12,185 nucleotides of DNA from Baffinella frigidus (taxonomy: Eukaryota; Cryptophyceae; Cryptomonadales; Baffinellaceae), in NCBI GenBank assembly GCA_026770585.1, contig MU646911.1, positions 164,226-176,410 of the forward strand, read 5' to 3'. Shown here piece by piece: positions 7,601-11,601 of this stretch. The notes under the pieces are model-generated. The model made no database searches. It was not told where the DNA came from and saw only the letters and a program-made list of their open reading frames with translations. The position numbers and the translations under genes are program-made. Positions within the stretch are counted from its first letter, which is position 1. Every line of letters begins with the position of its first letter.

Positions 7601-10600
7601 TACGAATGTAAAGTGCTTAGGGTAATTAACTACTAATGTAGGTCAAGTAGGGTAATTAATTACTATCTCGCAAAGGCAGATCGACGGCGCTGCAAACTCT
7701 ATCCTTTAAGCCCTAAGCCCTAAGCCCTAAGCCCTAAACCTTGAACCCTCAACCCTAAACCCGAAACCCTAAACCCCAACCCCTAAACCCTAAACCCTAA
7801 ACCCTAAACCCTACAGATCAGCGGCACTGCACAAGCCGAACCTCTTCGCAAGTACCTCTGATCGTTCGCGGGGACTTGAGTCACACCCCGCGGCTGCTCC
7901 AAAGATTGGGAGTACATGTCAACAACCCCTTAAGTGCCCAGTAGGTTCATACGCTCTACGGTAGGGCCCTAGGGCCTGCCTAGGGCGATTTAGGGTGAAT
8001 ATTCACCCTATGGGCACTTGAGGGATAAACCTACCACCCTGGCCAAACAGACCGGCGGCGATCTGTTCGCGGGGATAGGCCTTACCCAGAACCCTAAACC
8101 CAAAACCCTAAACCCTAAACCCTAAACCCTAAACCCTAACCCTCGTAGGAACAGATCAGCGGCGCTGCACACGCCGATCCTTCCGCGAAAGTACCTGTGG
8201 TCGTTTGTGGGGACTTGAGTCACACCCCACGGCTGCTCCAAAGATTATGTAAGATTGTATAAACTTGGTTATATAAACCTAACACCCTGGCCAAACAGAA
8301 CGGTGGCGCTGCAAACCCTGAACCCTCAACCCTACAGATCGGCTGCGCTGCACAAGCCGATCCTCTCTCGCAAGTACCTGTGGTCATTCGCTGGGAGCGT
8401 GAAGCCCTCCCGCCGCGAGATGATGCGTGCCATGCAAGCCCATCCTCAGTGGAAGCGGTACTCACCCCCCAACCCTCCACCCTCCACCCTCCACCCTCAA
8501 CCCTCCACCCTCAACGCTCCACCCTCAACCCTACCCTCCTTCGCTCTATCTTACTTGGCGGTGTGTGCCATGCAATGCCATCCCGAGTGGTAACGGTGCA
8601 ACCTCTACCTCTGCCTCAGGAAAACTGGGCTCGCCGTAAAATACATTTAAAGCAGGAAATACGGTACAAAAGTACAACTTAAATGCGTTTATGGCGAGCC
8701 CAATTTTGATCATGGAGAGTTAGATCCTCCTTAGCTCCATCTTAAGGGTGGACGCCCTAATTCCGGTAGGGTGCTACCATATGCAATACGTGCGATGCTT
8801 ATCTGAAAAGCGCACCCCTGCCCCCTGCGGCCTGGCAGGCAAGAGCAGGAGGGCCTAAACCGTAAATCGTAAACCGTAAGCCGTAAACCGTAAACCGTAA
8901 ACCGTAAACCGTAAGCCGTAAACCGTAAACCGTAAACCCCAAACCGTAAACCCTCATCCAGGCCAGAGCAGGATGGCTTAAACCCTGAGCCAAAAACCCT
9001 AAACCCGAAACAAGGCTCGAGCGGGAGGGGTTCTACCACAAAGCGAGGAAGTTTGCAGCCAAGGACTACCTCTCTCCGGAAGACAACACCATCCTCATGT
9101 ACCACCCACCACTGCGAAGCCACTGATGCCTTGGGAATCGGTCCATCCAAATGCCAATAAACGTGACCAATATCCCCCGGAAATCCGATTGGCGTCAGGC
9201 AATGCTAAGTGGACAGCGGGCTACGAAGGGGTTTCGTGAATAACCCATCAGTGACGAATAAGTGGACACTCCGTCGGACCCTACCGCAGGCAACACCGTA
9301 GGGCTTTCCCCTAAACCCTGAACCCTAACCAAGGTTCTAATTAGCGCCGTGTCCGCAGGGCCTGAATCCCGAGACGTCCCGCTTCTTCCACGATTTGTAC
9401 CGCGAACAATAAAAAGACTCAAGACGGGATTTACGTTTACGATGTTGTGGACCTCTTTGCCTCCGGGCGCGGTTACTAATTTTTCTGCAAATCTTCTCTA
9501 CGGAAAGGCGTGGTGTTTGCCTACATTGGGCGAAATCAAAACCTAAAGAACCTAACGGATTGAAAATTGCCTGTTAGGTACGAGACGCAGCTGGTGCCGT
9601 GTCCGCAAGGCCTGAATCCCGAGACGTTCCGCTTCTGGGAGGCGCTCGAGGCTGGCGCCATTCCTGTACTGGCCCTCCCTACCCTCTGAACGCTACAAAA
9701 ACCGTGAGTTATCCTAGGCGCACAACGTTATTAGCCCTCCCTCCTCTGAGTCCTAAACCCCAAATCCTTAGTCCTGAACCTTAAACCCTGAGTCCTAAAC
9801 CCTCACCCACACACCCTACACCCCAACCCTTGCCGTTCCTGTGCCCCCCCCCCCCTCTGAACGCTACAAGAACCTTGAGTTGTCCTTGTAACCTAGACGA
9901 CAACTACTCTAGTTGGTGAATTTGCATCATCATGGGTGGATGACAGATCATTCAAAGAGGGCTCAAGGAGCTGGCGTTTCACGAAGCTCTGGAACTTGGA
10001 GTTCCGACCGTCAAGTAAGAAACTCAAAGACTCCCATCTCTTTTCGGCGGAAGACTCCCATCTCTTTTCACAGACTCCCATCTCTTTTCGGCGGAACGGG
10101 TTTTGTACCAGGAAGGAGTGTGTGGTTGATGGATAGGTTTTAGAACTACAGTAGCCCTCTTCTCAAAGGAAAGGGTTGGTAACAGGAAAGGAACGTAATG
10201 TTAGATATGTATATAGCCGGATTGCCCTTTCCTGGTACAATTGTTTTCCTGGTAAAAGCGGCGGGACGCTATGAAATCGGCGGTAAGGGGCGAGAGAGTG
10301 GATGAGGGGTTTTCAATGAGAAATCGGGAAACGCGGGAAACGTGCAAAGAGTTTCCAGCGAGAAACTGTGGGTGGCGAGGGGTTAGTGAATGGGGGTTTA
10401 GGGGTACGGGGGGCTGTGAGGGCAAAGTTGGGTGGTGATGGGGTAAGGGGGGGATGTCAGGGGTAGGGGGAGCTGTGGAGGGTAAGATCTTTGGTGTTCG
10501 GAGCAGGGGGTTCTGACCAAGAGGATGGGGCACGCGCACTTGAACGGAAAGGGTCGAACGGAAAGTATTCTAAGTGAACGGAAATGAAGTTTTCCGGTGC

Positions 10601-10886
10601 GGGAAAGGTCCTTAAGGTCCTTTAGGTTTTAAATGCCCCCAACATATGCCAACGACACGCCCTTCCGTAGAAAGGATCAGAAGAGAAAGCATTGACATGA
10701 ACTTCCCCGGTGCGCAGAAACTGGACGGAGCTCCCGGACTTGCTCGCGGGAATGACGCCCGCGAGACTCAAGGAACTGAGCGCCAAAGTCGAACGCCGCT
10801 GGAAGACGGCACCCCCCTTCCCGTATCCCTTAAGTGACCATAGGGTGAATAACCATAGGGTGAATATTCACCCTAACTCGCCCTAG
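2163..10886 (+). CDS. exostosin-like (GT47-type) type II membrane glycosyltransferase, 15-exon model
   Basis: Likely a Golgi-lumen glycosyltransferase; donor and acceptor sugars are unknown. Proposed exons: 2163-2263, 2413-2587, 2952-3074, 4152-4217, 4684-4806, 5220-5273, 5725-5795, 6873-6918, 7063-7207, 7340-7376, 8338-8457, 9015-9098, 9578-9665, 9947-10014 and 10718-10886. Joined they give 1470 nt (489 residues plus stop), all introns GT-AG and all phases compatible. Residues 8-23 are a hydrophobic signal anchor after an Arg. Residues ~93-133 are acidic stem. The catalytic region runs from ~200: HLSDE (~219), FVYHNYW (~239), LFWLPLG (~280), RKYLWSFAGS (~325), PCPQGLNPETFRFWEALEAG (~389), then NWTELPDLLAGM (~435). 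These match the order and wording of the exostosin/RXYLT1-like family and its typical length. Oddities: telomere-like repeats in most introns, broken exon copies in several, and a MITE at the 3' end. Exons 1-3 and 10 are the least certain. Confidence 0.72.
2262..2293 (+). promoter_or_regulatory. 13-bp perfect hairpin covering the exon 1 donor site
   Basis: AGGTCAGGGTGCT (2262-2274) pairs with AGCACCCTGACCT (2281-2293) around the 6-base loop AGGCCG. The GT donor (2264-2265) is inside the left arm, and the in-frame TAG that ends the unspliced frame overlaps the arm-loop junction. Confidence 0.6.
2413..2587 (+). CDS. exon 2: stem region
   Basis: The acceptor TGAAG|CC gives phase 2 entry, and the donor GAGAG|GTGCAA leaves phase 0. 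The peptide includes MTHGEILARSPIEEVKQRS and AEAQRLYSASEKGHLDPGE, amphipathic and charged, which suits a helical stem. A shorter version starting after GCGCAG at 2462 is possible if exon 1 ends at 2231. The 3' part is clearly coding-like; the 5' boundary is not settled. Confidence 0.5.
2628..2867 (-). repeat. interstitial telomere-like array 1 (CCCTAAA strand)
   Basis: This is degenerate CCCTAAA with five uninterrupted units near 2757-2793, plus CCCTCAA, CCCCAAA and CCTAGAA variants. It lies inside intron 2. It is too diverged to be a chromosome end and has unique coding sequence on both sides. Confidence 0.9.
2952..3074 (+). CDS. exon 3: acidic stem
   Basis: This is 41 codons, phase 0 at both ends, with acceptor GAGCTAG after a CTTAAC branch-like site and donor GCGAAG|GTCGAG. 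The product is acidic (EVVEAEEGGEEVEGGKHEEE). The same frame is open back to 2871, where CACACCAG|GGC is a good acceptor, except for one TAG at 2949-2951, so an earlier start is an alternative only if that stop is absent. A 9-bp hairpin (2958-2966 / 2979-2987) lies in the exon. Confidence 0.4.
3094..3183 (+). repeat. dispersed repeat D, copy 1
   Basis: Starts GAGAGATTGATAATTCATTA and ends CGTGTCGGCCGCTCAT. About 90% identical to 6739-6831, same orientation. Both copies are in introns (3 and 7) and both are preceded by AG. The translated copies share NQRQ..TCYALCH.CTPCRPLI, but neither connects to the gene's frame, so I treat it as a repeat, not an exon. Confidence 0.8.
3473..3717 (+). repeat. 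71-bp direct repeat with conserved hairpin, period 174
   Basis: GACTTCTCCCCATCGATAAGG starts the first copy (3473-3543) and a near copy occupies 3647-3717. Each contains CCGTTACT-N4-AGTAACGG (3501-3520 and 3674-3693) with loop CTCT in one and TTCT in the other. AAGGTA also recurs between them (near 3555 and 3614). Inside intron 3. Confidence 0.75.
3720..4151. other. intron 3 remainder, nothing recognised
   Basis: This is unique mixed-composition sequence with no repeat array, inverted-repeat element or family-like reading frame that I can identify. It ends in TTTCTTCGACACGGCAG, a good pyrimidine tract and acceptor for exon 4. Confidence 0.6.
4152..4217 (+). CDS. exon 4 of the glycosyltransferase
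   Basis: This is 22 codons, phase 0/0, with donor TTGCTG|GTACTC. It reads GACVINLYGPCFHETFYILN then LL: coding-like, hydrophobic, at the start of the catalytic half. No specific family motif is recognised; support is the clean splice signals and phase. Confidence 0.52.
4304..4682 (-). repeat. interstitial telomere-like array 2 (CCCTAAA strand)
   Basis: The longest array. It alternates blocks of CCCTAAA with blocks of CCCTCAA (about 4410-4445 and 4577-4617), CCCGAAA and CCCCAAA. The last unit, AAACCTAG, directly supplies the acceptor AG of exon 5. Inside intron 4. Confidence 0.92.
4684..4806 (+). CDS. exon 5 of the glycosyltransferase
   Basis: This is 41 codons, phase 0/0, acceptor CCTAG|GCC formed by the array, donor AAAAAG|GTGCCC. 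It contains AFRVRDRETLTHHPILPHS then IVCRGG. Coding-like with GC-rich codons; in family members this stretch precedes the first conserved strands. The donor lies eight bases before a MITE. Confidence 0.55.
4815..4952. mobile_element. MITE-like element, 16-bp perfect inverted ends
   Basis: CCACACGGTGGGCTAC (4815-4830) is the exact reverse complement of 4937-4952. Just inside, AAAGGTTTCG (4831) and GAAAGGTTCG (4928) are alike in direct orientation, so arm identity stops sharply. It is 138 bp, without coding capacity or clear target duplication, within intron 5. Seen only once in this window. Confidence 0.7.
5066..5196 (+). repeat. degenerate minisatellite with AAGTTGATACCGA core
   Basis: TGCCGAAAGTTGGTTGATAC at 5066 recurs at 5167 with a 3-base insertion. 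In between, AAGTGGATACCGAAGT and related words repeat. Inside intron 5. Confidence 0.6.
5220..5273 (+). CDS. exon 6 of the glycosyltransferase
   Basis: This is 18 codons, phase 0/0: VPGWMVPLKNASHATLQT. Acceptor GAACCAG|GTT, donor CAGACG|GTGCGC. NAS is a possible N-glycosylation site, which fits a lumenal enzyme. The next intron starts with TTTAGGG units almost at once. Confidence 0.58.
5282..5455 (+). repeat. interstitial telomere-like array 3 (TTTAGGG strand, TTTCGGG block)
   Basis: TTTAGGG units flank about eleven near-perfect TTTCGGG units (about 5339-5420), the cleanest variant block in the window. Orientation is opposite to arrays 1 and 2. Inside intron 6. Confidence 0.92.
5550..5718 (-). 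repeat. interstitial telomere-like array 4, degenerate, with AAAAATA run
   Basis: Drifted units (AAACACTAAAC, AACAATTAAC, CCCTAAA) include three AAAAATA units near 5682-5703. It ends in CCCTAAACCCTGAAACAG, whose last AG is the exon 7 acceptor. The spacer 5456-5549 is not repeat; exon 6 joins exon 7 in phase without it. Confidence 0.8.
5725..5795 (+). CDS. exon 7 of the glycosyltransferase (HLSDE motif)
   Basis: Phase 0 in, phase 2 out (TTCAA|GTGCGC). It reads VGLIHLSDEKERHPIPFELY then KKF. HLSDE followed by FELYKKF-K-FVYHNYW across the next junction is the pattern of exostosin-like enzymes and strongly supports this splice. Confidence 0.75.
5849..5927 (+). repeat. TTACAG hexanucleotide microsatellite
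   Basis: About twelve TTACAG units with a few substitutions, interrupted by TTAGTTGTTC near 5866-5876. The following TTACCGGTTGGTT (5925-5937) is repeated at 5969-5981. Inside intron 7. Confidence 0.85.
6173..6262 (+). repeat. interstitial telomere-like array 5 (TTTAGGG strand)
   Basis: About seven perfect TTTAGGG units are followed by TTTGGGG, TTTCGGG and GTTGAGG/GTCCAGG variants. Inside intron 7; with array 3, the only ones in this orientation. Confidence 0.93.
6366..6490 (+). repeat. 36-bp tandem repeat with an inverted partner
   Basis: Three direct units start at 6393, 6429 and 6465, each with CATCCTACACGGGGCTGTAT or a close variant. Upstream, CTGGGGATACAGCCCCGTGTA (6366-6386) is the perfect inverse of 6470-6490 in the third unit. 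The array could fold as one stem with any of the three units. Inside intron 7. Confidence 0.8.
6584..6705. mobile_element. MITE-like element flanked by TA
   Basis: The ends GACCTGAAGGGGGTCAATC (from 6584) and GATTGACCACCTTCACGTC (to 6705) are inverted with two mismatches, and the arms continue through AAAAGTT. A TA lies on each side (6582-6583, 6706-6707), as expected for Tc1/mariner-type (Stowaway-like) insertion. A 10-bp perfect hairpin (6644-6653 / 6658-6667, loop AACA) lies inside. Non-coding, within intron 7. Confidence 0.72.
6739..6831 (+). repeat. dispersed repeat D, copy 2
   Basis: About 90% identical partner of 3094-3183, ending at the same CGGCCGCTCAT boundary. It lies 42 bp before exon 8 in intron 7. 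Confidence 0.8.
6873..6918 (+). CDS. exon 8 of the glycosyltransferase (VYHNYW motif)
   Basis: Acceptor CTCCTACCAG, one base completing the Lys codon begun in exon 7, then FVYHNYWRKDMKDTL and donor GCTG|GTACCA, phase 0. The aromatic-Asn-Tyr-Trp string is a recognisable exostosin-family strand. The intron that follows is only 144 bp and is largely telomere-like. Confidence 0.78.
6938..7020 (-). repeat. interstitial telomere-like array 6 (CCCTAAA strand)
   Basis: CCCTGAA and CCCTAAA units occupy most of the short intron 8. Confidence 0.88.
7063..7207 (+). CDS. exon 9 of the glycosyltransferase (LPLG motif)
   Basis: Acceptor CCCCCGCCAG, phase 0 in, phase 1 out at AGGG|GTTGAT. It reads NWKYLTEAVSVDN, a Gly-rich insert (EGGQKQSGREGGG), then LFWLPLGTTEFFRR. 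W...L and LPLG..(D/E)FF are family landmarks just before the LWSFAGS block. Runs of 7 and 10 G encode the insert. An alternative donor GCA|GTGAGC at 7087 exists. Confidence 0.75.
7163..7436 (+). repeat. tandem duplication of the exon 9 3' end
   Basis: ACCACTGAGTTCTTCCGAAGG occurs at 7162 and 7298, and both copies go on to AGGCCCCATCAATC and a GTGTGCCT/GCGTGCCT...GCACTGACCT tail. Copy 1 also forms a hairpin from GATTGATGGG and CCCATCAATC. The second copy lies in intron 9, and its C-rich part acts as the pyrimidine tract for exon 10. Confidence 0.78.
7340..7376 (+). CDS. exon 10 (short) of the glycosyltransferase
   Basis: This 37-nt exon enters in phase 1 after CCCCCCTGCCAG and leaves in phase 2 at AAAAG|GTATCC, giving PINPKGFKELKR. 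The acceptor is strong and both phases match the neighbours, but the peptide has no family signature. It may therefore be wrong, with exon 9 joined to exon 11 another way. Confidence 0.45.
7538..7667 (+). repeat. 30-bp minisatellite, four units
   Basis: TACTTATGTA or a variant recurs exactly every 30 bp (7541, 7571, 7601, 7631), each followed by GTAGGGTAAT. Inside intron 10. Confidence 0.88.
7701..7815 (-). repeat. interstitial telomere-like array 7
   Basis: CCCTAAG units are followed by CCCTAAA units, ending CCCTACAG just before a broken copy of exon 11, the same arrangement as at the real exon 11. Confidence 0.9.
7816..7908 (+). pseudogene. broken copy 1 of exon 11
   Basis: Matches 8338-8395: it reads RKYL, stop, SFAGT, stop. 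TGA replaces the Trp codon. It continues with GTCACACCCC..CCAAAGATT, shared with the next copy but not with the true exon. Confidence 0.75.
7927..8024. mobile_element. TATCCCTTAAGTG foldback family, copy C1
   Basis: Ends CCCTTAAGTGCCC (7927-7939) and GGGCACTTGAGGG (8012-8024). The core GTAGGGCCCTAGGGCCTGCC is followed by a perfect 20-bp palindrome TAGGGTGAATATTCACCCTA (7991-8010). It is ~85-90% identical, in reverse orientation, to 10823-10943. Inside intron 10; the duplicated flank at 8248-8280 lacks it. Confidence 0.82.
8086..8146 (-). repeat. interstitial telomere-like array 8
   Basis: Several CCCTAAA units lie between two duplicated blocks. A short further patch (CCCTGAACCCTCAACCCTACAG) at 8316-8337 ends in the exon 11 acceptor. 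Confidence 0.88.
8151..8247 (+). pseudogene. broken copy 2 of exon 11
   Basis: Reads RKYLWSFVGT then TGA, with the same GTCACACCCC..CCAAAGATT tail as copy 1. The flanking CACCCTGGCCAAACAGA block occurs after both copies (8035 and 8283), showing that the unit of duplication was larger than the exon. Confidence 0.75.
8338..8457 (+). CDS. exon 11 of the glycosyltransferase (LWSFAGS motif)
   Basis: Acceptor CCCTACAG, phase 2 in and out (AAGCG|GTACTC). It reads SAALHKPILSRKYLWSFAGS, then VKPSRREMMRAMQAHPQWKR. R.YLWSFAG followed by SR.EM is the best-known signature of these enzymes. Intact here, unlike the two upstream copies. Confidence 0.85.
8466..8545 (-). repeat. interstitial telomere-like array 9 (CCCTCCA/CCCTCAA)
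   Basis: CCCTCCA and CCCTCAA units start eight bases after the exon 11 donor. Confidence 0.85.
8564..8598 (+). pseudogene. broken copy of the exon 11 3' end
   Basis: TGTGCCATGCAATGCCATCC matches 8427-8446 of exon 11 and continues to GAGTGGTAACGGT (AGTGGAAGCGGT in the exon). It contains a TAA. It is followed directly by MITE B copy 2. Confidence 0.7.
8601..8731. mobile_element. MITE family B, copy 2
   Basis: The inner arms AAAACTGGGCTCGCCGTAAA (8621) and TTTATGGCGAGCCCAATTTT (8688-8707) are inverted. Outside them, CTACCTCTGCCTCA and the inverse of GGAGAGTTAGATCCTCC align with the CTAGCTCTGTCTCA/GGATCC ends of the 1063-1222 copy. GGTACAAA is shared in the middle. Inside intron 11. Confidence 0.72.
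8856..9010 (-). repeat. interstitial telomere-like array 10 (CCGTAAA block)
   Basis: About ten CCGTAAA/CCGTAAG units (8858-8950) are followed by CCCTAAA-type units that end CCCGAAACAAG, the exon 12 acceptor. The minus-strand frame repeating VYGLRF is only its translation. Confidence 0.92.
9015..9098 (+). CDS. exon 12 of the glycosyltransferase
   Basis: One base completes the Arg codon of exon 11, then LEREGFYHKARKFAAKDYLS and PEDNTIL. Donor CTCAT|GTACCA, phase 2. A Y-[LS]-P-x-D-Y/N..L stretch just before PCPQG is usual for the family. Reading through instead would stop at 9124. Confidence 0.75.
9346..9386 (+). pseudogene. broken copy of exon 13 start
   Basis: These 41 bp differ from 9596-9636 at two positions (PCPQGLNPET-RF), then the match stops. 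Entering it from exon 12 gives an immediate TGA, so it is skipped in the model. Confidence 0.75.
9412..9560 (+). pseudogene. coding-like fragment with two stops, in intron 12
   Basis: One frame reads TQDGIYVYDVVDLFASGRGY, stop (TAA 9475), then about 12 residues, then VFAYIGRNQNLKNLTD, stop (TGA 9559). It runs in frame into exon 13. A related patch (AYGRSSQNLKDLTE) occurs at 6287-6330. I do not recognise the family. It could be a dead exon of a paralogue or part of a dispersed repeat. Confidence 0.4.
9578..9665 (+). CDS. exon 13 of the glycosyltransferase (catalytic C-terminal motif)
   Basis: Acceptor CCTGTTAG; one base gives Met with exon 12. It then reads YETQLVPCPQG followed by LNPETFRFWEALEAGAIP. 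Donor CCT|GTACTG, phase 0. PCP.G...ET.R.[YW]EAL.AGAIP is the nucleotide-sugar-binding signature of exostosin-like enzymes; the Glu-Ala-Leu core is complete. Confidence 0.85.
9740..9832 (-). repeat. interstitial telomere-like array 11, with flanking duplicate
   Basis: Degenerate CCCTAAA/CCTTAGT/CCCTGAG units. CTCTGAACGCTACAAAAACC (9684) is repeated after the array near 9855 (CTCTGAACGCTACAAGAACC), so a segment on both sides of the array is duplicated. A C14 run lies at 9843-9856. Inside intron 13. Confidence 0.75.
9947..10014 (+). CDS. exon 14 of the glycosyltransferase
   Basis: Acceptor GGATGACAG, phase 0 in, phase 2 out at the strong donor GTCAA|GTAAGA. It reads IIQRGLKELAFHEALELGVP then TV. 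AIP-II follows from exon 13 and leads to K-NWTELP in exon 15, which is how the family continues. Confidence 0.75.
10029..10096 (+). repeat. three-copy tandem repeat GACTCCCATCTCTTTTC
   Basis: Units start at 10029, 10053 and 10073 (24, 20 and 24 bp). The first and third are identical through CGGCGGAA. Inside intron 14. Confidence 0.85.
10103..10240. repeat. weak inverted repeat, possible MITE remnant
   Basis: TTGTACCAGGAA (10103-10114) is inverse to TTCCTGGTACAA (10229-10240). A third TTTTCCTGGTAAAA lies at 10244-10257. The arms are short, so this is tentative. Confidence 0.35.
10261..10600 (+). repeat. G-rich degenerate stretch, no gene
   Basis: From about 10375 to 10490, runs of G separated by TTA/TGT/TAA resemble very decayed TTTAGGG sequence and have G-quadruplex potential. 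GAACGGAAA occurs three times at 10543-10585. The minus-strand ORF here is Pro-rich translation of the G runs. Inside intron 14. Confidence 0.55.
10718..10886 (+). CDS. exon 15 of the glycosyltransferase, terminal; end depends on the MITE
   Basis: Acceptor CCGGTGCGCAG; one base completes Lys, then NWTELPDLLAGMTPARLKEL and SAKVERRWKTAPPF. W.ELP.LL followed by an amphipathic helix ending RRW is the family's usual C-terminus. Reading on, the frame enters the foldback element at 10823 and stops at TAG 10884-10886, adding ~21 residues. If the element is spliced out (GT 10823, AG 10944-10945), the frame continues at 10946 and stops at TGA 11007-11009. Both versions give the same total length. Confidence 0.75.
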
Positions 10887-10943
10887 GCAGGTCCTAGGGC
10901 CGTACCGTAGGGCGTATGCGCCTACTGGCCACTTAAGTGATAC
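10823..10943. mobile_element. TATCCCTTAAGTG foldback family, copy C2
   Basis: Ends GTATCCCTTAAGTGACCA (10823-10840) and TGGCCACTTAAGTGATAC (10926-10943) are inverted with two mismatches; a TA lies near each end. The palindrome TAGGGTGAATATTCACCCTA (10856-10875) is preceded by a partial duplicate of its left half. The core CCCTAGGCAGGTCCTAGGGC follows. It lies at the end of the glycosyltransferase coding region. Confidence 0.85.
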
Positions 10944-11009
10944 AGCCACGCGCCTTACCGCTCCTGCGCCGCTCCGTGTGACGAGCGACAGGTGAGAGTC
11001 GTTTCCTGA

Positions 11010-11220
11010 AGAGGATCGTGAGCCTAGGACAACTTCCAACGGTTCTGGTTCAGACTGACCCGTGGTGGGCCACCTGTTTCGCAGAGAGGACGTACATGTA
11101 CGGTGAAACACCTGATGCAGAGAGGACTTGTGGGCTTACGGCCACCCTGTGACGCGTGACAGGTGCGGCGGAATATGGAGGCGCACGTGGCCCAGAGCGT
11201 GTGCAGCCTCGCACCGACGC
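11010..11220. other. region downstream of the glycosyltransferase, no gene called
   Basis: Holds the first copy of a 27-bp repeat (11019-11045), the 12-bp palindrome CGTACATGTACG (11091-11102) and a short repeat (GCAGAGAGGAC at 11081 and 11118). GTGACG..TGACAGGTG occurs near 10978 and 11150. A plus-strand frame is open through much of it but has no family features. No clear polyadenylation signal was found. Confidence 0.45.
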
Positions 11221-11373
11221 GATAGCAGAGAGCGAGAGAGAGGGAGAGAGTGTGTGGGAGAGAGAGAGTGTGTGTGTGGGAGAGAGAGAGAGTGTGAGTG
11301 TGAGAGAGTGTGTGTGTGTGTGAGAGAAAGAGTCAGAGTGCGTGGGAGAGAGAGCCTCGCACTTCCGCGACAG
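11208..11373 (+). repeat. GAGA/GTGT microsatellite between short direct repeats
   Basis: Compound GA/GT simple repeat at 11226-11352, bounded by CCTCGCACCGACGCGATAGCA (from 11208) and CCTCGCACTTCCGCGACAGCA (from 11353; 17 of 21 match). ORFs on both strands here (CVCVRERV, THTHSL) are translated repeat. Confidence 0.85.
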
Positions 11374-11601
11374 CACCTCTTCACGGAAGGGAATACGAGG
11401 GGGCCATATTGGGTTTGATCCTCAATACATGTACATTTAAACGCACTTTTCTCTCTAGCACCAGCGCGGTGGGACCTCAAGCGTGGTAGGACCAGTGCCG
11501 TAGGATGTGTCAAGCTATTGTATCCGTCGTTCGCAGAAGTACCTTGCCAGGGTGCGTGCCGTTTCCCGACCGCTCGATCGCGCGACTTGGAGGGAAAATA
11601 T

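Noticed and set aside
8731-9150. Minus-strand ORF with repeated VYGLRFT
   Set aside because: It is the translation of the CCGTAAA array, overlapping the well-supported exon 12 on the other strand.
9346-9400. Upstream copy of PCPQGLNPET as the true exon 13
   Set aside because: Joining from exon 12 gives ATG GCC TGA at once, and the match ends before the EAL motif; the copy at 9578-9665 is complete and in phase.
10201-10539. Pro-rich minus-strand ORF
   Set aside because: It comes from the G-rich intron 14 sequence; composition explains it.
11050-11513. ORFs of THTHSLSL or CVCVRERE type
   Set aside because: They are translated GA/GT microsatellite.
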